DNA of 64,000 bases from Antitrichia curtipendula (GCA_951230915.1 OX579634.1:15092725-15156724); one strand, 5' to 3'. Numbered from the stretch's first letter, positions 13,001 through 25,603 are shown. Made by a program: numbers and translations. The notes: generated by a model not told the origin, from the letters alone.

Positions 13001-14108
13001 TACATTGAATATTATTTGGTAGTCATCGTAGTTAGTACAATAATCTACTCTATCCTTGCAAATCCAACATACTGAGATGGTTAGAGCTAATGAGAACTTG
13101 TGAAAGATCATCAATTGATTTGTGCATCTAAATTTTGTGATTTTTTTAGACACCATCAGAATGGACGTTGGGAAGCTCGCATAGGACGTGTGGAAGGCAA
13201 CAAATACCTATATTTGGGAACCTTTGGTAATTCAATTTAAAATATCTAATCACTTATACTATTGATATAACATCTTGTATAGCACAAAAAAAAATTCATC
13301 AAACATGCATGTATCATCTATTTGCATATAAACATTAATTTTATGTGGTATTTTATTCATGATCAAGTTCAATCAAACAATTGTACTAATACTTCACTTT
13401 GGATTACTATAGGTACACAAGAAGAAGCAGCTAAAGCATATGACAAGGCCGCAATAAAATATAGGGGGACAACAGCTGTTACAAACTTTGAACTAAGCTG
13501 TTATCCAGAGTGAGTTGAAGAAAAATACATACACTTTTTTATTTATATGTTTGTTTGAAAATTAAGCTTTTCAATTCAAACAAAAGTAATAAGTTGTAAG
13601 ATCATACTATAACTGACATTATTTGGGTTGTAGAGAAGTTGAAGCAGCAGAAGGGCCCAAGAATAATGCTTCCAAGAATAGTTTCAAAGAAAGTCAAATA
13701 TCAAAGACAATTGAAGGACATTTGCGTAATGACTTGCAAAGAATCAAAAATATGATGCAGTCACTTGATGGAGGTCAAAACCTATCAACAACCAATACAA
13801 TAAATCCTTCTCTTGGTGCGAGTCTTGGTGCAGTTGCATTGGACATTCCTCATACATCCAAGCTATTAAGTCAACCTGCACAAGAAAAAATAATCATGCA
13901 GTCTCAAGATTTAGTGTTTGCAGGTGTCGAAGAAACAAGTGGTTTAAACAATACGGCTTTGAAGAACGCCAAACAAGAAGATTTTTTTGATCACATTGCT
14001 TCATCAAATGACCTAAGTAATATGGATTTGGGATATGAATACGAAGATATCATGGTTGGCTTTGATTTTCAAAGCCCCATCCTAACAGACTTTATATATA
14101 ATGGGTGA
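10061..14108 (+). CDS. WRI1: WRINKLED1-like double-AP2 transcription factor
   Basis: Eight exons join in frame with GT-AG introns: 10061-10314, 10712-10794, 11988-12085, 12483-12556, 12852-12902, 13150-13226, 13413-13509 and 13634-14108, giving 402 residues. AP2 domain 1 (about 79-145) reads [25 protein letters not shown] and [15 protein letters not shown] short linker carries the [11 protein letters not shown] motif. AP2 domain 2 (about 182-239) reads [26 protein letters not shown] and AVTNFE. The linker and the KYLYLGT form place it in the WRI1/WRI3/WRI4 clade rather than AINTEGUMENTA. Known members bind AW-box promoters of glycolysis and fatty-acid synthesis genes in the nucleus. The N-terminus is Ala/Ser-rich and the C-terminus (240-402) is acidic and unconserved. 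VYL (113-115), a separate 9-nt exon in Arabidopsis WRI1, is here part of exon 3. No defect is seen. Confidence 0.92.
10897..10952. repeat. 14-bp tandem repeat in WRI1 intron 2
   Basis: Four consecutive copies of TTGGGGATCTTGCG lie just downstream of exon 2. The last copy lacks one G. It is a purely intronic minisatellite. Confidence 0.9.
11155..11394. repeat. Direct repeat within WRI1 intron 2
   Basis: Two diverged copies of an approximately 85-bp block lie at about 11155-11249 and 11311-11394. They share ACCTGCAAC, TGGAACAGCT, CCGTCGGTCCGTCC and AGTGGAA in the same order. This intron is less AT-rich than the other introns of the gene. Confidence 0.75.
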
Positions 14109-15216
14109 TAATCATGTAATTTTTTATTCATGGTTTTCTATTTTTTTTTAAGTTAGTTGTATTGTACAATTCATGCGGCATTATAGACAAGATAGAAGTT
14201 TGTGAAGGAAAAAACAAATTTGATTATACAATGATCACCACAATAGAGAATGATCTCAAATTTAGAACTTTTAGACTCTCAAATAACTAGTTTGGTAGTT
14301 TTGTGTGTACTCCTTTTTCTAATTAAAAAAAAATCAAATTTTTGTAAATTTCAAATACTGATATAGAAATTGCTACATAATTACAATTCAAGACATTGAC
14401 ATTCATATGACAATCTTATTGATAAACACAATGTTTATAAACACAACAAGGTCAATATGCTTTACTTCAAATAGTTTCAATTTCATTAGTATACTATAGC
14501 TCTTTTATTGTTTTTCATTGCATTTTTAAAGGTAAGATATGCCAATCAAATAATTAATAATTTATCTAATGGAATTTATTGAAAATGTAAATGCTACAAT
14601 TTTGGTATTCTTATATTATTTTTGTGTTGGTGGAAGAACTTAGTGTCAAAAAGATACAATGTTAGACAAAAAAAATTTTAACTTCAAATTTAAAAAAAAA
14701 AAATAATATATATAACAAACACATTGATTTTAAGTACAAAACTTAGAACTAAAAATTATAATTATTTGAGGAAATTATTGCAATAAGAAGCTTCCTATCT
14801 TAATAAATTAATTTCTTGAAGAACCATTCAAAGGGTTAAGCAAAACAAGTTTGCATTATTGGAAGTCCTTTGCAACCTATACATTTCAAACACCTTCCAT
14901 CTTAGAGCCACATTATTTATATTTCAACATTGATAAACAAAAGGACAAGAAGCTACAAAAGTGTAAACTATCAAAATGCTATCCAAAATCGAATTTAGAG
15001 AGCATATAATAGAAATAGACATGAATGTCCTAAAATTCTAAGAGAGGCATGTAAGATAAGAAGTGCACCATAAAATAAGTAGGATGTATTCCAATAGCCA
15101 TTGTGATTTGCAATAAATAAATTCGCTACTTTGTGAAATTCACATTCATTGATTGTTTACATATGGTACATTAAAAGTGTCTACAAGCTGGATTATCTAC
15201 ATATTCTTCTTGACCA
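14109..15216. other. 3' flank of the WRI1-like gene and AT-rich DNA
   Basis: The first 220 bases or so are the 3' UTR or flank, recognisable because they are shared with the broken copy at 6.4-6.7 kb. The rest is AT-rich with no recognised gene. Confidence 0.55.
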
Positions 15217-15561
15217 TTACACTACAGTAATCTTCTCTAAAACCATAGCACATGTGGCAATGAGATGATTACCAAATTCTATCAAGCCCAACTTGTATGC
15301 TTTTCCATGTTTAATTACTTTTTCTACAAAAATGTTTCTGATTTTGTATTTTTCCAAAAAAATTCCTCCACTGTTACACTTGTCTATGGGTCCTTGTGAC
15401 AACCAAGACCAAAAACCACAACCATAACGTATACTATTGATCCCCAAATGGTCCGCACTACACTTCACTTCTTGGCATATCAAATATGATAATTTTTGTG
15501 TAGGATTTGGAGGTTTGGAACAACTTGAGATTATTATTATAGCAAGAAAGCATTCATACAA
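15217..15561 (-). pseudogene. Possible secretory phospholipase A2-like remnant
   Basis: An open stretch of 114 codons has no ATG near its 5' end; the first possible start would be TTG. Reading along it, a Cys-containing segment with INSIRYGCGFWSW followed by FVEKVIKHGKAYKLG resembles plant low-molecular-weight sPLA2 in the order IRYG.YCG ... F..C..K....GK. However, the catalytic CC..HD..C block of that family is missing between the two parts, and several cysteines are lost. If the resemblance is real this is a non-functional fragment. The similarity is weak and could be chance. Confidence 0.25.
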
Positions 15562-18057
15562 AACTGCCCCAAATTTGCAAATTTAATGAACATTGTAAAT
15601 TATGCATTACAATTTCCTATGTGCACAACTAATAGCCCAAATGGCAAAGATTGAAATGCAATACAACATAAGGTGAGTTTATGAAGGCGCCACATGTGGA
15701 AAAATTATTCAAATGCCTCTCAAATTTTTTCTCACACCACATATTCAAGGTGCCAATTACTCAATGTCACTATGCTTGACTTCTTCAAAATCCAACTGCA
15801 TGAAAATTTCCAAAAAAATTTGAGAGCACATGACTCCATGAAACACTTCATACTTTGTGCATATGGAAGAGAACCACTAAGACTAACTAATCCATCTTAT
15901 TGTACCTTTCTTTTTACCTCAAAAAATTTGAAGGTGTATTAAACCTTGTCACCTTTCCTAGCGGTGCTATTTTGTGAGCACTGAGCGGGGATTATGTGAG
16001 CGTTGAGCTTAGAAATTTCAAAGAGCAATAGAAATTCAATATTTCTATAAAAAATTACATCTAAATTTTTTGGTTCAAATTTATTATTTTAAATAAGTTC
16101 AATACCTATTATAGGTGGTTGCAAGAAAGACCAAACAATTTTGGTAGTATTTTGCCTAAATTGTAGTTTTTGTGCTCAATACTATGAATACTATGAAATA
16201 TTACAATCTTAGCTGTTAATTTGAAAAATTGACGGCTACTAGTACCATTGACTACTTGCAAGTACTGAAAAGTACTATATATAAAAAAAGACAATTTGTC
16301 ACAAAAAACAGATAAAATTAGGTCTAAATTAATAATAATAAAAAAATCATGAGCATAAAAAACCCTAAAAATTATCCATTTGTAAAGACTTGATAGTGAT
16401 CACATTTTACAAAAAAATGGAAGTCAAAACCATCTTCAATGTTCAGAAGTGCATGCACAAGGGAGCCCTATTTGTACAAATATGGAGGCCATAATTAATG
16501 TATTTTTAGATTTCCTTTGGTAGGCACTAGGGCTTTTTTTTTTGGCAAAATTTTGCCAGACTGTTAGAAATCTGACCAATCTGGCTTCATTCCTCCAAAA
16601 ATTGGCCTGTGCAGTGAAGCCAGCAAGGGGGACACGGGTCAAAAAAAAGAAGCCCTGGTAGGCACATGTCTCTCTACTGTGGAAATAGACCACAAAAATG
16701 TTAGCTCTAGATCATTCATTTTGGATACTCCCTAGTACTAAACCCCCTAAAACGCAAAGTGTGACAAATTAGCTAAGTTGAAATTTAATTATAGAATGGT
16801 TTTTCAATTTTTTTGAAAAATAAAGAATCTCATGACTTCCAAGTTAGCCATGTCCAATAAAAATTTCAAGTACGTCAACCTCATTTTCCAAAAGTTATGG
16901 CCGATGGCAACTCTATCACTCCAATTATTACAAAAAAATTGAACCAGTCTTTCTTGCAATTATCCTTATAGTGGACCTATTATTGTGGTTATATCAAATT
17001 TGGATGAAAATTCTAATTTTTAATATTATTTAGAATATAAAAAGTATACATTACAATGATGAAGAACTCAATTGATGTGAAAGATGAATGGAGATGGAAA
17101 TAAGGTTGTATAGAATATTCTATTGAATTATAGGAATTAATGCTTTTGAAGAAAAATGTATAACGTGAGTTTCAAATCTTGCAAATTAGTATAGAAATAT
17201 ATAGTTTACTATTTTTACTCTTGGCTAAATAAAATTGCACTTATCAATTGTATGGAAAATTCATCTCATCACCAATCAAGGTGGGATAGTTTGCCCTCCA
17301 ACCACCCAACAATTTTTTAATTTTTTAATTTAGAATTTTTTTAGAATTTTTCTTCAAATCCTTGACAGAAGAATTATGGTCGAACTACAATCTCTAGATT
17401 CTAGGAATTTAATAACAAAAATAATAAATGTATAATTAAGATTCTAATTTCTTAATTCAATAAAAAAATATTGAAGTATCTTCTAAATTTACAACATCTT
17501 GCATATATGAATATTCTTTTGATCCTAAATAAACTTGTTTAAGGATGTAGATCTATGTTATATTTGTTTTGTGAGGCCTAGTATTAGATCAATTCAAGAT
17601 GGCTTGGCAACTAACAAGTGAATTGGCTATGGAATGCAATGGAATTCTGTTTCATTTGTGTAAAAAAAATTTGTAGAACCTTTACAATGTTGCTTCTCCG
17701 TGTAGCTATGTGATTGCTCTAATGATCTAATGGTGGTCTGCCTATAAAGACTCTTCATACTTGAGTTTTTTTTATAAAACACAATGGAAAATCTTATTAT
17801 TTAGATGCAGTTATTGCAAATGAAACTTGTTGCCCAAATCCTAAACCCTAATTGTTCACATTCTAGGAATGTCAAGGAGTAAGTTGGCTAGTTTTATGCA
17901 GTCAACTAATCAATACTATGCACTATTGCAAAGATTTAAAGAAATCAAACCAAATGATTGATTCGTTGGATGGACTTTTGACTTTCCAAGGATTCTTTTA
18001 CTTTGGGATAGGTGAGCTATCACACAAAGTTTGTACAATGATATTAAGACAAACTTA
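15562..18057. other. AT-rich intergenic DNA
   Basis: No gene is recognised. Short ORFs (15694-15942, 16109-16294, 16436-16693) show no domain. A short motif around 16240-16275 (ACTACTTGCAAGTA flanked by AGTACCAT) recurs near 54150-54180, which hints at an old dispersed repeat. Confidence 0.5.
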
Positions 18058-19368
18058 GGGGCCATTCTCACATGGTTTTATGGACAAATGGTGTTAAATT
18101 ATAAAAATCTTGTGGATATTGAGAGAAGGCGGTTTCACATTATTGGGGGTTAATTTTAATCTTCCTATATTTTTGGTTTTTTATAATGGCGGGTCATTCT
18201 CAACAGTAGTTCTACATATATACCGCCATCCTCCATATTTGCCAACAAAGCAAATAACAATGATAGGTAAAGGGGGTGGTCACACTAGCTTTCTTTTCAG
18301 TAGTTGAATGTCTTTGTCATCTTTTTGTTCAGCATGTCCTTCATCACCAACTTCTTCACTTTGAGGTAAGGGTATTCCAAGTGTTGTTTTCCTCAAATCA
18401 CTTTGAAATCAATGTTTTCTCCTCGTACGCGCTTAGGCATTGCAGTGGTGTATGTTTCTTCCTCTAGCTTTAGGTTATCTGTTTTTCTTGATTTTAGTCA
18501 CTAGATTGTGCATTTGGGCTTCTTTCAAAAATTGTACTGTTGACTCTTCCATGCGATGTGCTGACCTGCAGAAAAACATAGGATTATCGTTTGATTCAAT
18601 TATGATTTGCTAAGGGACGCAAGTACCTGGGAGGCACCTAGAAGAACTTCTTTTCATTTGATTTTGGAAAGTTTAGGGGGTCAGAACTGTGAGTCGGAGG
18701 TGGAAAATTGCAAGTTGTCTGCATTGTTGTTGGAACAAAGATTGTGACTTTGATTACTAATTACAAATGCTTGGACCGACGCTAGGGCTTGTTGTGATCA
18801 TCGGTGATTTTTCATGCAGTGCTTTTGGAGGGTTTATTGAAGCAAAGTGAAGAATTCACCGTGGTTCCGCTTGTACTGAACTATTTCTCAAAATTTGTGC
18901 ATAAGAAGACATTGTTATAAGTTCCTTTCAGTTTTTGTTTTTTTTATGTTGTGTCCTAAATGATTAAAAAAATTCTTTTGAATCACTCTACACTTCAACA
19001 CTTGAGACCATATTTACAATAAATTGAAGGAAAAAAATTGCCTACATTATAGTGGTTTTTGTCAATATAACGCTATCCTTGGAAACTTTGCTATTTCAAA
19101 TTTTTTACTTTCACTTCAATCGCTCTCAAACTGTAAATACTTTGTCTTAAAATCCACCTTGCCTATTTTTTTTGACTTTCTTCCTAAGGATTTAGGATTT
19201 CTATTTCAAAAGCTATGAGCCCAATTTGTAGTCATGGTGTCCTCCTGAATTCATTGTACGTTGGGCAGATACGTCATGAATGCAATCAATAGATGAATTA
19301 TCTAGTCAACTTACACTTTTTCTTGTTACTGAAAATGTCTACAAGGGGACTCACCTACCTTCTTATAC

Positions 19369-20800
19369 TTGATATTTTGCAAAGCTGTGACTAAGAAAGA
19401 AACAAATCCATCCATTGTTGCCATATACACTCACATAGATTTACACTCGGCAATCTCTTACACTGTATGGTTCCTCTTGCAATTCTTGATTGTACTGCAA
19501 ATTATTTCCTTGCTTGAGTCCATTAAGGAGGATGGCAATGGCAGTGACACGCTCCAGCTCATAGCCAATGTTGTGGGTGAACCCATGTGGATCCTCACAA
19601 CATTTTCAGTACTCCTTTATAAAATTTCCGTCTCTGTACATCATTCAATGTTTTTGAAGACGACTTGGGCTTCTAGGTGAAGCCTATGTCAACAACATGG
19701 TTTTCCAGATTCTTGATGCATGAGTATAATGACATAAGATGGCTTGAAATGTTTTGCATGACAAAACATTATGTCTTTGTTTTGGTTGATTTGTTGAAAC
19801 TTCATGTGCAAAAGAAAGACACCAAATACATGTTGGTCATTCCTGTTGTTATATGCAATGCTTGCTACCTCTTCAAGATTATTCATGGTACATCCTCGTC
19901 CATATGTAGTGAAATGCTTGCCACTGGCAAAAGTACTATCTCAACAATTCTCAGGCAAGTTATCCACGCCATCAATGATTCTTTGTGTCACAAACTCACA
20001 TGGCCAATGGGTGATCGTCTAAAAGAGACTCAGGACAACTTCTTCAATCTCTGTGGCTTGCTTGTCGTGGTTGGGGCAATAGATGGAACTCAGGTGTCAA
20101 TTTCAAAGTCCAAACATATACCTTCATATTACATCTATTTCAAATCTAGTGGATATATTATCAATTGCCAAGCGATTGTAAATGGTGACAAGAGATTCCT
20201 TGATCTGTTTTTGGATATGCCCGGGTCTACAATTGACTCTCACATGTTGTGCCACTCATCCTTGTATGACTTAGCAATGCACAATAATTTGTTGGAAATA
20301 AACATGGTATGGAGGGCTTCACGCTTTATCTTATTGAAGATCTTGGTTACCCACTATTACCATGGTTGATGGTTCATTGGTTCTACATTGTTCTACATTG
20401 TTCTATTGGTTGTCTATCTTTGGCAGAGAGAATTTTCAACAAGAAGATATGTCGAGGTTGATGTGTCATGGAGAATGATTTTGGCATTCTCAAACAAACA
20501 TTTAAAGAGTTGCTCATGAAGTTTGAATTGTATGTCGCATTTGTACCAGATGTTATCCTTACTTGTGCAATTCTGCACAACATGATCCTAGGTAACTAGG
20601 TTTGTCGCATGAAGAAGTGGAAAACCTTTTCCAAGTTCTTTGCACTAAGGGTTTGCATGGAGAAGTGCTGGATGAAAATGCAGGGCAAGAAGATGGCGGA
20701 GATGTTCTCACAAACAATGCCGCAACAGATATTGGAAGAGTGAAATGAAATGAATTGGGAGTCTACTTGAGTATGCAATGTCAAATGCTGCAGTAAACTG
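19369..20800 (+). pseudogene. Harbinger-type DDE transposase (DDE_Tnp_4), frameshifted
   Basis: Three frames must be joined. 19369-19680 gives a hydrophobic N-terminal segment. 19677-20369 gives the core, with KPMSTTWFSRF, KDTKYMLVIPV, VGAIDGTQVSISK (first catalytic Asp) and FLDMPGSTIDSHML (second Asp). After about 20330 the frame shifts to LGYPLLPWLM, then MENDFGILKQTFKELL (catalytic Glu region), AILHNMILG and a tail ending near NELGVYLSMQ at about 20790. Order and spacing match plant Harbinger transposases. At least two frameshifts and one stop make it non-functional, although all three acidic positions can still be read. It sits inside the TIRs at 18058 and 22861. Confidence 0.85.
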
Positions 20801-22386
20801 CAAGGTCCATCTTATCATCCCTTCAAAATTCTTAATTGTGAAGTTAATTTTGTATCCATTCCCTTGTTGCAATAGAGTTTGTTCAATTGCAGTTGAGGGA
20901 GTATAAAAAGAAGCTATTTTTGTTTAGCTAATTGAACTTTTATCTCTCCAGTACTAGAGATATAAGGTGCCAACTTCTGTTTGTCCCATACTATCCTACC
21001 ATTGTGTAGTCAAATGATTTCAAATGCAGCTATATTCACAATGAGATGATTTTAAGTGGTCAAGCATACAATAAGCTTTGAAAGAGAAGAGTAGAATGCT
21101 GCATTTTTCTAGACTATTTTTTTTATAAAGAATTTTTTTATTTTTTTATTTTTCCAATTACAAGTTCAATTCAAATGGCATTCATGACCAAAAAGGTTCA
21201 TGAGTAGTCCTAGTCATGACCACGCTCTACATTCTAACGGACGTTTGTTTGTACTATGCAACAATGATGTCCATCAAGTCTTGGAGAACGGTAGCGTATG
21301 CAAGAGTTGTCATGGACACATGTGTAGTGGGACTCAATTCCTAGTAGTCAAATACATTTCTCTCCATTCTATAGAAATAGTTTGCAATTTTTTTGTAATT
21401 TGGAATGAATTGGTTCTATTTTGTCTTGCAAGAAGCCGGTACGCATAACTTCCTCTAAAATCTGAAGCCACGTGGTACTGTTTGGCGTCATGAGGTTTTT
21501 GCTGTCTACAGTATCCAAATCCTCTATAAACATCTCATACTTTGGAACTATGAGGGAAACATAAATATATTGTTGGTCTTATATTGTGAAATTTTGATTT
21601 CAATAAATAAATATAATTTTTTCATGACAACAGTGTTGTGCATGAAGAGGGTACTCATTGGTCATTTCCATTGGTACAAGTTGCAATGGAATATTGTACA
21701 CTTCAACATGTAGGCGGTTTTCTATGTTGTGGATTTATAGCAATGCAGCTGTAGAACCTGGAAAAAAAATGGAACAAAGGCAACATAAGTACCAGTTCTC
21801 AAGAATTGCGACAAGTAAAAAGAATGGATTTGAAGTGAAAACACATTTCTTGCAAATGAAGAGACTCATTCAACAACATTATAAGTTCAGCAAATTCACA
21901 GGCATAATCCACCAAAGGGCGTCACTTTCCTTGATTTTTGGATGCATTGTGGAAATGAATGTGGCAATTATACCTTCCAATTCTTGAGTAACTATAGTTT
22001 CAATGTATTGCAAGTAAAATCCATTGACAAATGTCATGAAATTAGAGCATTTGAAGAAATGGTCATTTACAATGCATGTGTCTATTGAGCATTGTATAGT
22101 GTAAAGGAAATGATGGAAGGAGGTCTTTCGAAAAAATTAAAATGAAGGTGGACAGTGTATCAGAATAGCTTCAAAGGATGTTGATGAAGACACATTGGCA
22201 CATTGCAGGTATGAGAATGAATTTGACGTCTTAATTTATTCTTTGTTGCTCCAAGCTTCATGCCTTCAAATGTTCTAGTAGTGCTATCTATTTTTGGTGA
22301 AGTAAGACTAGAAGCCACAATGCAAAATTTGGCTTAACATGCAATAGCAATACTTGGTAATGGAATGTGATGGCGGTGACTATCAT

Positions 22387-22594
22387 TATAAAAATCCTGT
22401 GTTTTAGGTGACTAGCCCAAATTTTTTTAAATAGATTTTAAATGACATCCAATGCAACAACCCATGTTTTTATGTCAACATTGATGTTACATGGACATTT
22501 TTGTTGACTTAAAAACATGGGTTGTTGCATTGGATGTCACCTAAAATCTGTTTCAAAAAATTAGGCTTGTCATATAAAATGTGGGATTTTTATA
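22387..22594. repeat. Long foldback hairpin (about 93-bp arms)
   Basis: The left arm starts TATAAAAATCC and the right arm ends GGATTTTTATA. Between them, blocks such as TTTAGGTGAC, AGCC.AATTTTTT, GACATCCAATGCAAC and AACCCATGTTTTTA recur in inverted order around a short loop near 22485. This is a nearly self-complementary foldback element or MITE. It is nested near the right end of the Harbinger transposon. Confidence 0.85.
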
Positions 22595-22864
22595 GTGTAT
22601 AAAATACCAGAACTATATCCTAAAATGATCTCAAATGTCCAATTTTAAAAGATTGTAGCATATATAAAAACAGGTAGCAAAGCCGAAGTTTTAGAAAGTC
22701 GTCAAACTACTTTTCATCTAGCAATGTGCTTTTGAACTTGCCAATAGGGTCTCCACCTTTGGTTTGGGGTTTAATACCTCCACTTAGTGTCAACAAATAT
22801 GAGTTAGGTGTCAACAACCATCACTTTTTAATCTCACCTAAAGTCAGGTGAGAATAGCCCTTTA

Positions 22865-23639
22865 GGTTGTTGTAAACTGTCACAAAAATTATCACATGGG
22901 CCAATAATCTGCACATGGTGGCTTTTAATTGATTCCATATTGGAATTGTTAGTCTAAGTGTTTGTCAATTATTAAACCTATAACTACTCATTAAGCCCTA
23001 AGCTTTAGTTAGTGGATTTAAAGACAAACTAGTCGAGCAGTACTGAATACACCGTGAATCAAAAAAGTTTGGAATTTTTGTGTTGCTATTGCATTAAGTT
23101 CTTTTTACTATGACTTTAGTGAGACATGCTGCTATTATTGTGGCGTCCTTATAGACTAACACTACTCAAGTTATTTGATTGATTATTGTATTTGAGATTA
23201 TAAATGTTTGAGGATTTAGTGAATTTGATATTGATTTTTTTCTTTCTTAGTGAAAGTTATAACAATCATGTGTTTGAGGGTTGTAAGCACCTAGTGCATC
23301 TTTACTAACTATGCATTTGTGTTATGTTCTTGGAATGGATACATGTGAAGCCCCAAACTTCTAGGAGAAATTTTGGATTCAAGACATTAATATTATGTTC
23401 CTCAAAAAAACTTTTCTATATTCTATCTTTGAGTTACTTTACAAAGATCTGTGATTGTACAGAATATTCATATATGTTATATGATACATATACAAATATG
23501 ATCTATTTTACAATGGATATATGTCTATTTTGGTTTTGGTTGTGATAATAAAATACATAACAAATAAGTTACTTTGCTTGTTACTGGAAAAAGATTTAAT
23601 AAGTGCCTTGGAATAAAGGATGTTCTAAGGTTAAGAAAA
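22865..23639. other. AT-rich intergenic DNA
   Basis: No gene or clear repeat is recognised between the Harbinger element and the 172-bp array. Confidence 0.5.
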
Positions 23640-24540
23640 AAAAATTCTCTATGGTTAGGGGGTAGCCCTCAACACCGAGAGGTCCCAAGCAACAAGAGGG
23701 AAATGATCAACCAAATGGCCATCAAATCAAGACAAAATTATTGGATCCCTTGGAAGGTTCCACAAGAGATGAACGATCAACTAATCAATAATTTGGAGCT
23801 TATTCTTTACAAAAATAATCCCTATTAATTAAATATTTTCTTCTAAAACCTTTAACAAGTCTAATTACAAATACATCAAGATAGAAGGGTAAGTAACCCA
23901 ATTGACCCCAAGAAGATCCATGCAACTACAAGACAATGATCAACAAAAATGAAATTTAGTGTGGCTACAACTCTTTCCACACATACTGAATTCCTACCAA
24001 TGATTTTTTCCTCCTAAAATCTGAACAAGTTCACCGACTTGTAGATCACAAGGGAAATGTTGGTACCCTCTCATTGGCTTGGAGAAGACCCATGATGCTA
24101 TAAGACAATGATCAACCAAAATAAAATTTAGTATGACAAAGATCATAAAATATAAAAATAATCTTCATCAACGGAATTTTTTTCCTACAAATAATCTAAA
24201 CAAATTCAATAGCAACACATCAAAATTTTTTATTGGAACCCTTCCATTAGCCCTAAGAAGACCCACATTGCTACAAGACAATGATCAACCAAAATGACAC
24301 TTAGTTTGACAAAGCTCTTTTTGTATAGAATCAATCTCTCTTCACCAAATTGTCTTTTCTAAAATATAATTAAATCCACCAACCTACACATCAAGACTAA
24401 ACGGTTGGTTCCCTCCATCATCCTCAAGAAGTTCCAAGTTGCAAGAGAGCATTGATCAACATTTAATTTCCTATACTTTCCATTTATTGACAAAATCATA
24501 AGAGTAGTTCAATACTTTAACCATACCGTAGTTCTCCAGT
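23640..24540. repeat. Satellite-like tandem array, period about 172 bp
   Basis: Five diverged units share the order CCCT..(A/C)...AAGAAG.(C/T)CCA....GCAA.A.AAGACAATGATCAACCAAAAT, then AATTTAGT.TGAC. The core ATGATCAAC starts at 23703, 23936, 24108, 24281 and, as ATTGATCAAC, 24451. The later spacings are therefore 172, 173 and 170 bp; the first gap is 233 bp. The period is close to that of a nucleosome. ORFs inside it are chance. Confidence 0.8.
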
Positions 24541-25090
24541 ATTCTAATGTCCACAATCATAGGTCCTACTATCCACACTCATAGGTCTTCAATTGAAAAA
24601 AGTGTTTGCTCACAAACTCACACTCACCCCCTTGTCACCCTTCCTATCACTTGCAACTTGCTTCGTCTCCTTGAAGTCTTAGTTAGCTTGAACTTGGCAT
24701 TCTCTATCCGCCCATTTGAATCACAACTAATAGATGCACCTAAAGCATACAATTTTTACAGATGATTGGGAATTTCTTTCAATTAGAAAGATTCCCACCA
24801 ACTCCAAAACTTGTGAAATCCATTGTACATCCAAATCGAAACACCTCCAAACACCTCCAGTGGGGTCTCATTTTATCGATCCTGACACATAAAGACCTAA
24901 AACCCATACATTGAATGATGTAGCAATGGTCAATTCAATTGAAATCCCTCCCAACTAACCCCTAAATGCCAAAGGCACCATCTTTTGGTGTCGTCTAAAC
25001 CTTTGAAGCTAAAAATAACAAAATACTACTCAAGGTTTATGATTTTTCTATTGAAGATTGACAAAACTTATCAAAAGAGGGGCCACATTA
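24541..25090. other. AT-rich intergenic DNA
   Basis: No recognised gene. A short ORF at 24547-24765 has no domain. Confidence 0.5.
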
Positions 25091-25532
25091 GAGTTATTCG
25101 TAAAGTAAACCCGAGTTTAGAGGTAAAACTGGGGTTTGAACCCCTGCTTTATGTAAAAAAGCAGGTGAAAAAGTAAAAAGCTCGCGCAATCAACACTAGC
25201 AAAACAAAACTTGGGACCAAACTTTCTTTCGCATCGAAATGGTGCCTAAAAAAGTTTGGACCTGAGTTTTCCTGTCACAGAAATTGTACATTGACAATTT
25301 GTGAGAATGGAGGGTGGAGAGGTTGTTTTTATAATGAAATCCACTGTTTTTTATGAACTCTCAAAGGATATGGGTTTATTTTAAGATTGAGCTCCTCCAA
25401 GCTCTTACAAGTTACTTACAACTCCAACCATTTACATATCCCATATGGGTTGCTTTACCTCCTTTCACCAGTTTGTATAAGAGCTTGTTTAAAAACTGGA
25501 TACCAAACTAGGGATGACTTTACGAATAACTC
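25091..25532. mobile_element. MITE family D (442 bp, TA target duplication)
   Basis: The left end begins GAGTTATTCGTAAAGT and the right end finishes ACTTTACGAATAACTC, an exact inverted match. The similarity then continues inward (AACCC.AGTTT against the complement of AAACTAGGGAT). TA flanks both ends (25089-25090 and 25533-25534), as in Tc1/mariner-type MITEs. No coding capacity. It ends about 70 bp from the tRNA-Arg gene. Confidence 0.8.
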
Positions 25533-25603
25533 TATTCACATCATTTATCAAAACAATACAGAAGGGAGCCAGCCTGCGCTTCCCGCTTTATGATTCATAC
25601 CCG

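Larger units (their letters stand above)
18058..22861 (+). mobile_element. PIF/Harbinger DNA transposon, 4.8 kb, decayed
   Basis: Both ends are visible. The left terminus reads GGGGCCATTCTCACATG; the right terminus, on the opposite strand, reads AGGGCTATTCTCACCTG. The element is flanked by the same 3 bp, TTA, at 18055-18057 and 22862-22864. A 3-bp TTA duplication is the hallmark of the PIF/Harbinger superfamily. Inside lies a frameshifted DDE transposase (19369-20800). I could not identify the second, Myb-like ORF usual in this superfamily: the 20.8-22.8 kb part holds only short ORFs and a long hairpin. The element looks immobile on its own, but its termini are intact enough to be mobilised in trans. 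Confidence 0.85.

Noticed and set aside
16436..16693. Possible inverted repeat around GGTAGGCAC at 16.5-16.7 kb
   Set aside because: The matching words are in direct, not inverted, order and are too short to support an element.
23640..24540. CRISPR-like spacing in the 172-bp array
   Set aside because: Units are long, diverged and repeat throughout rather than as short identical repeats with unique spacers; this is satellite DNA in a plant genome.
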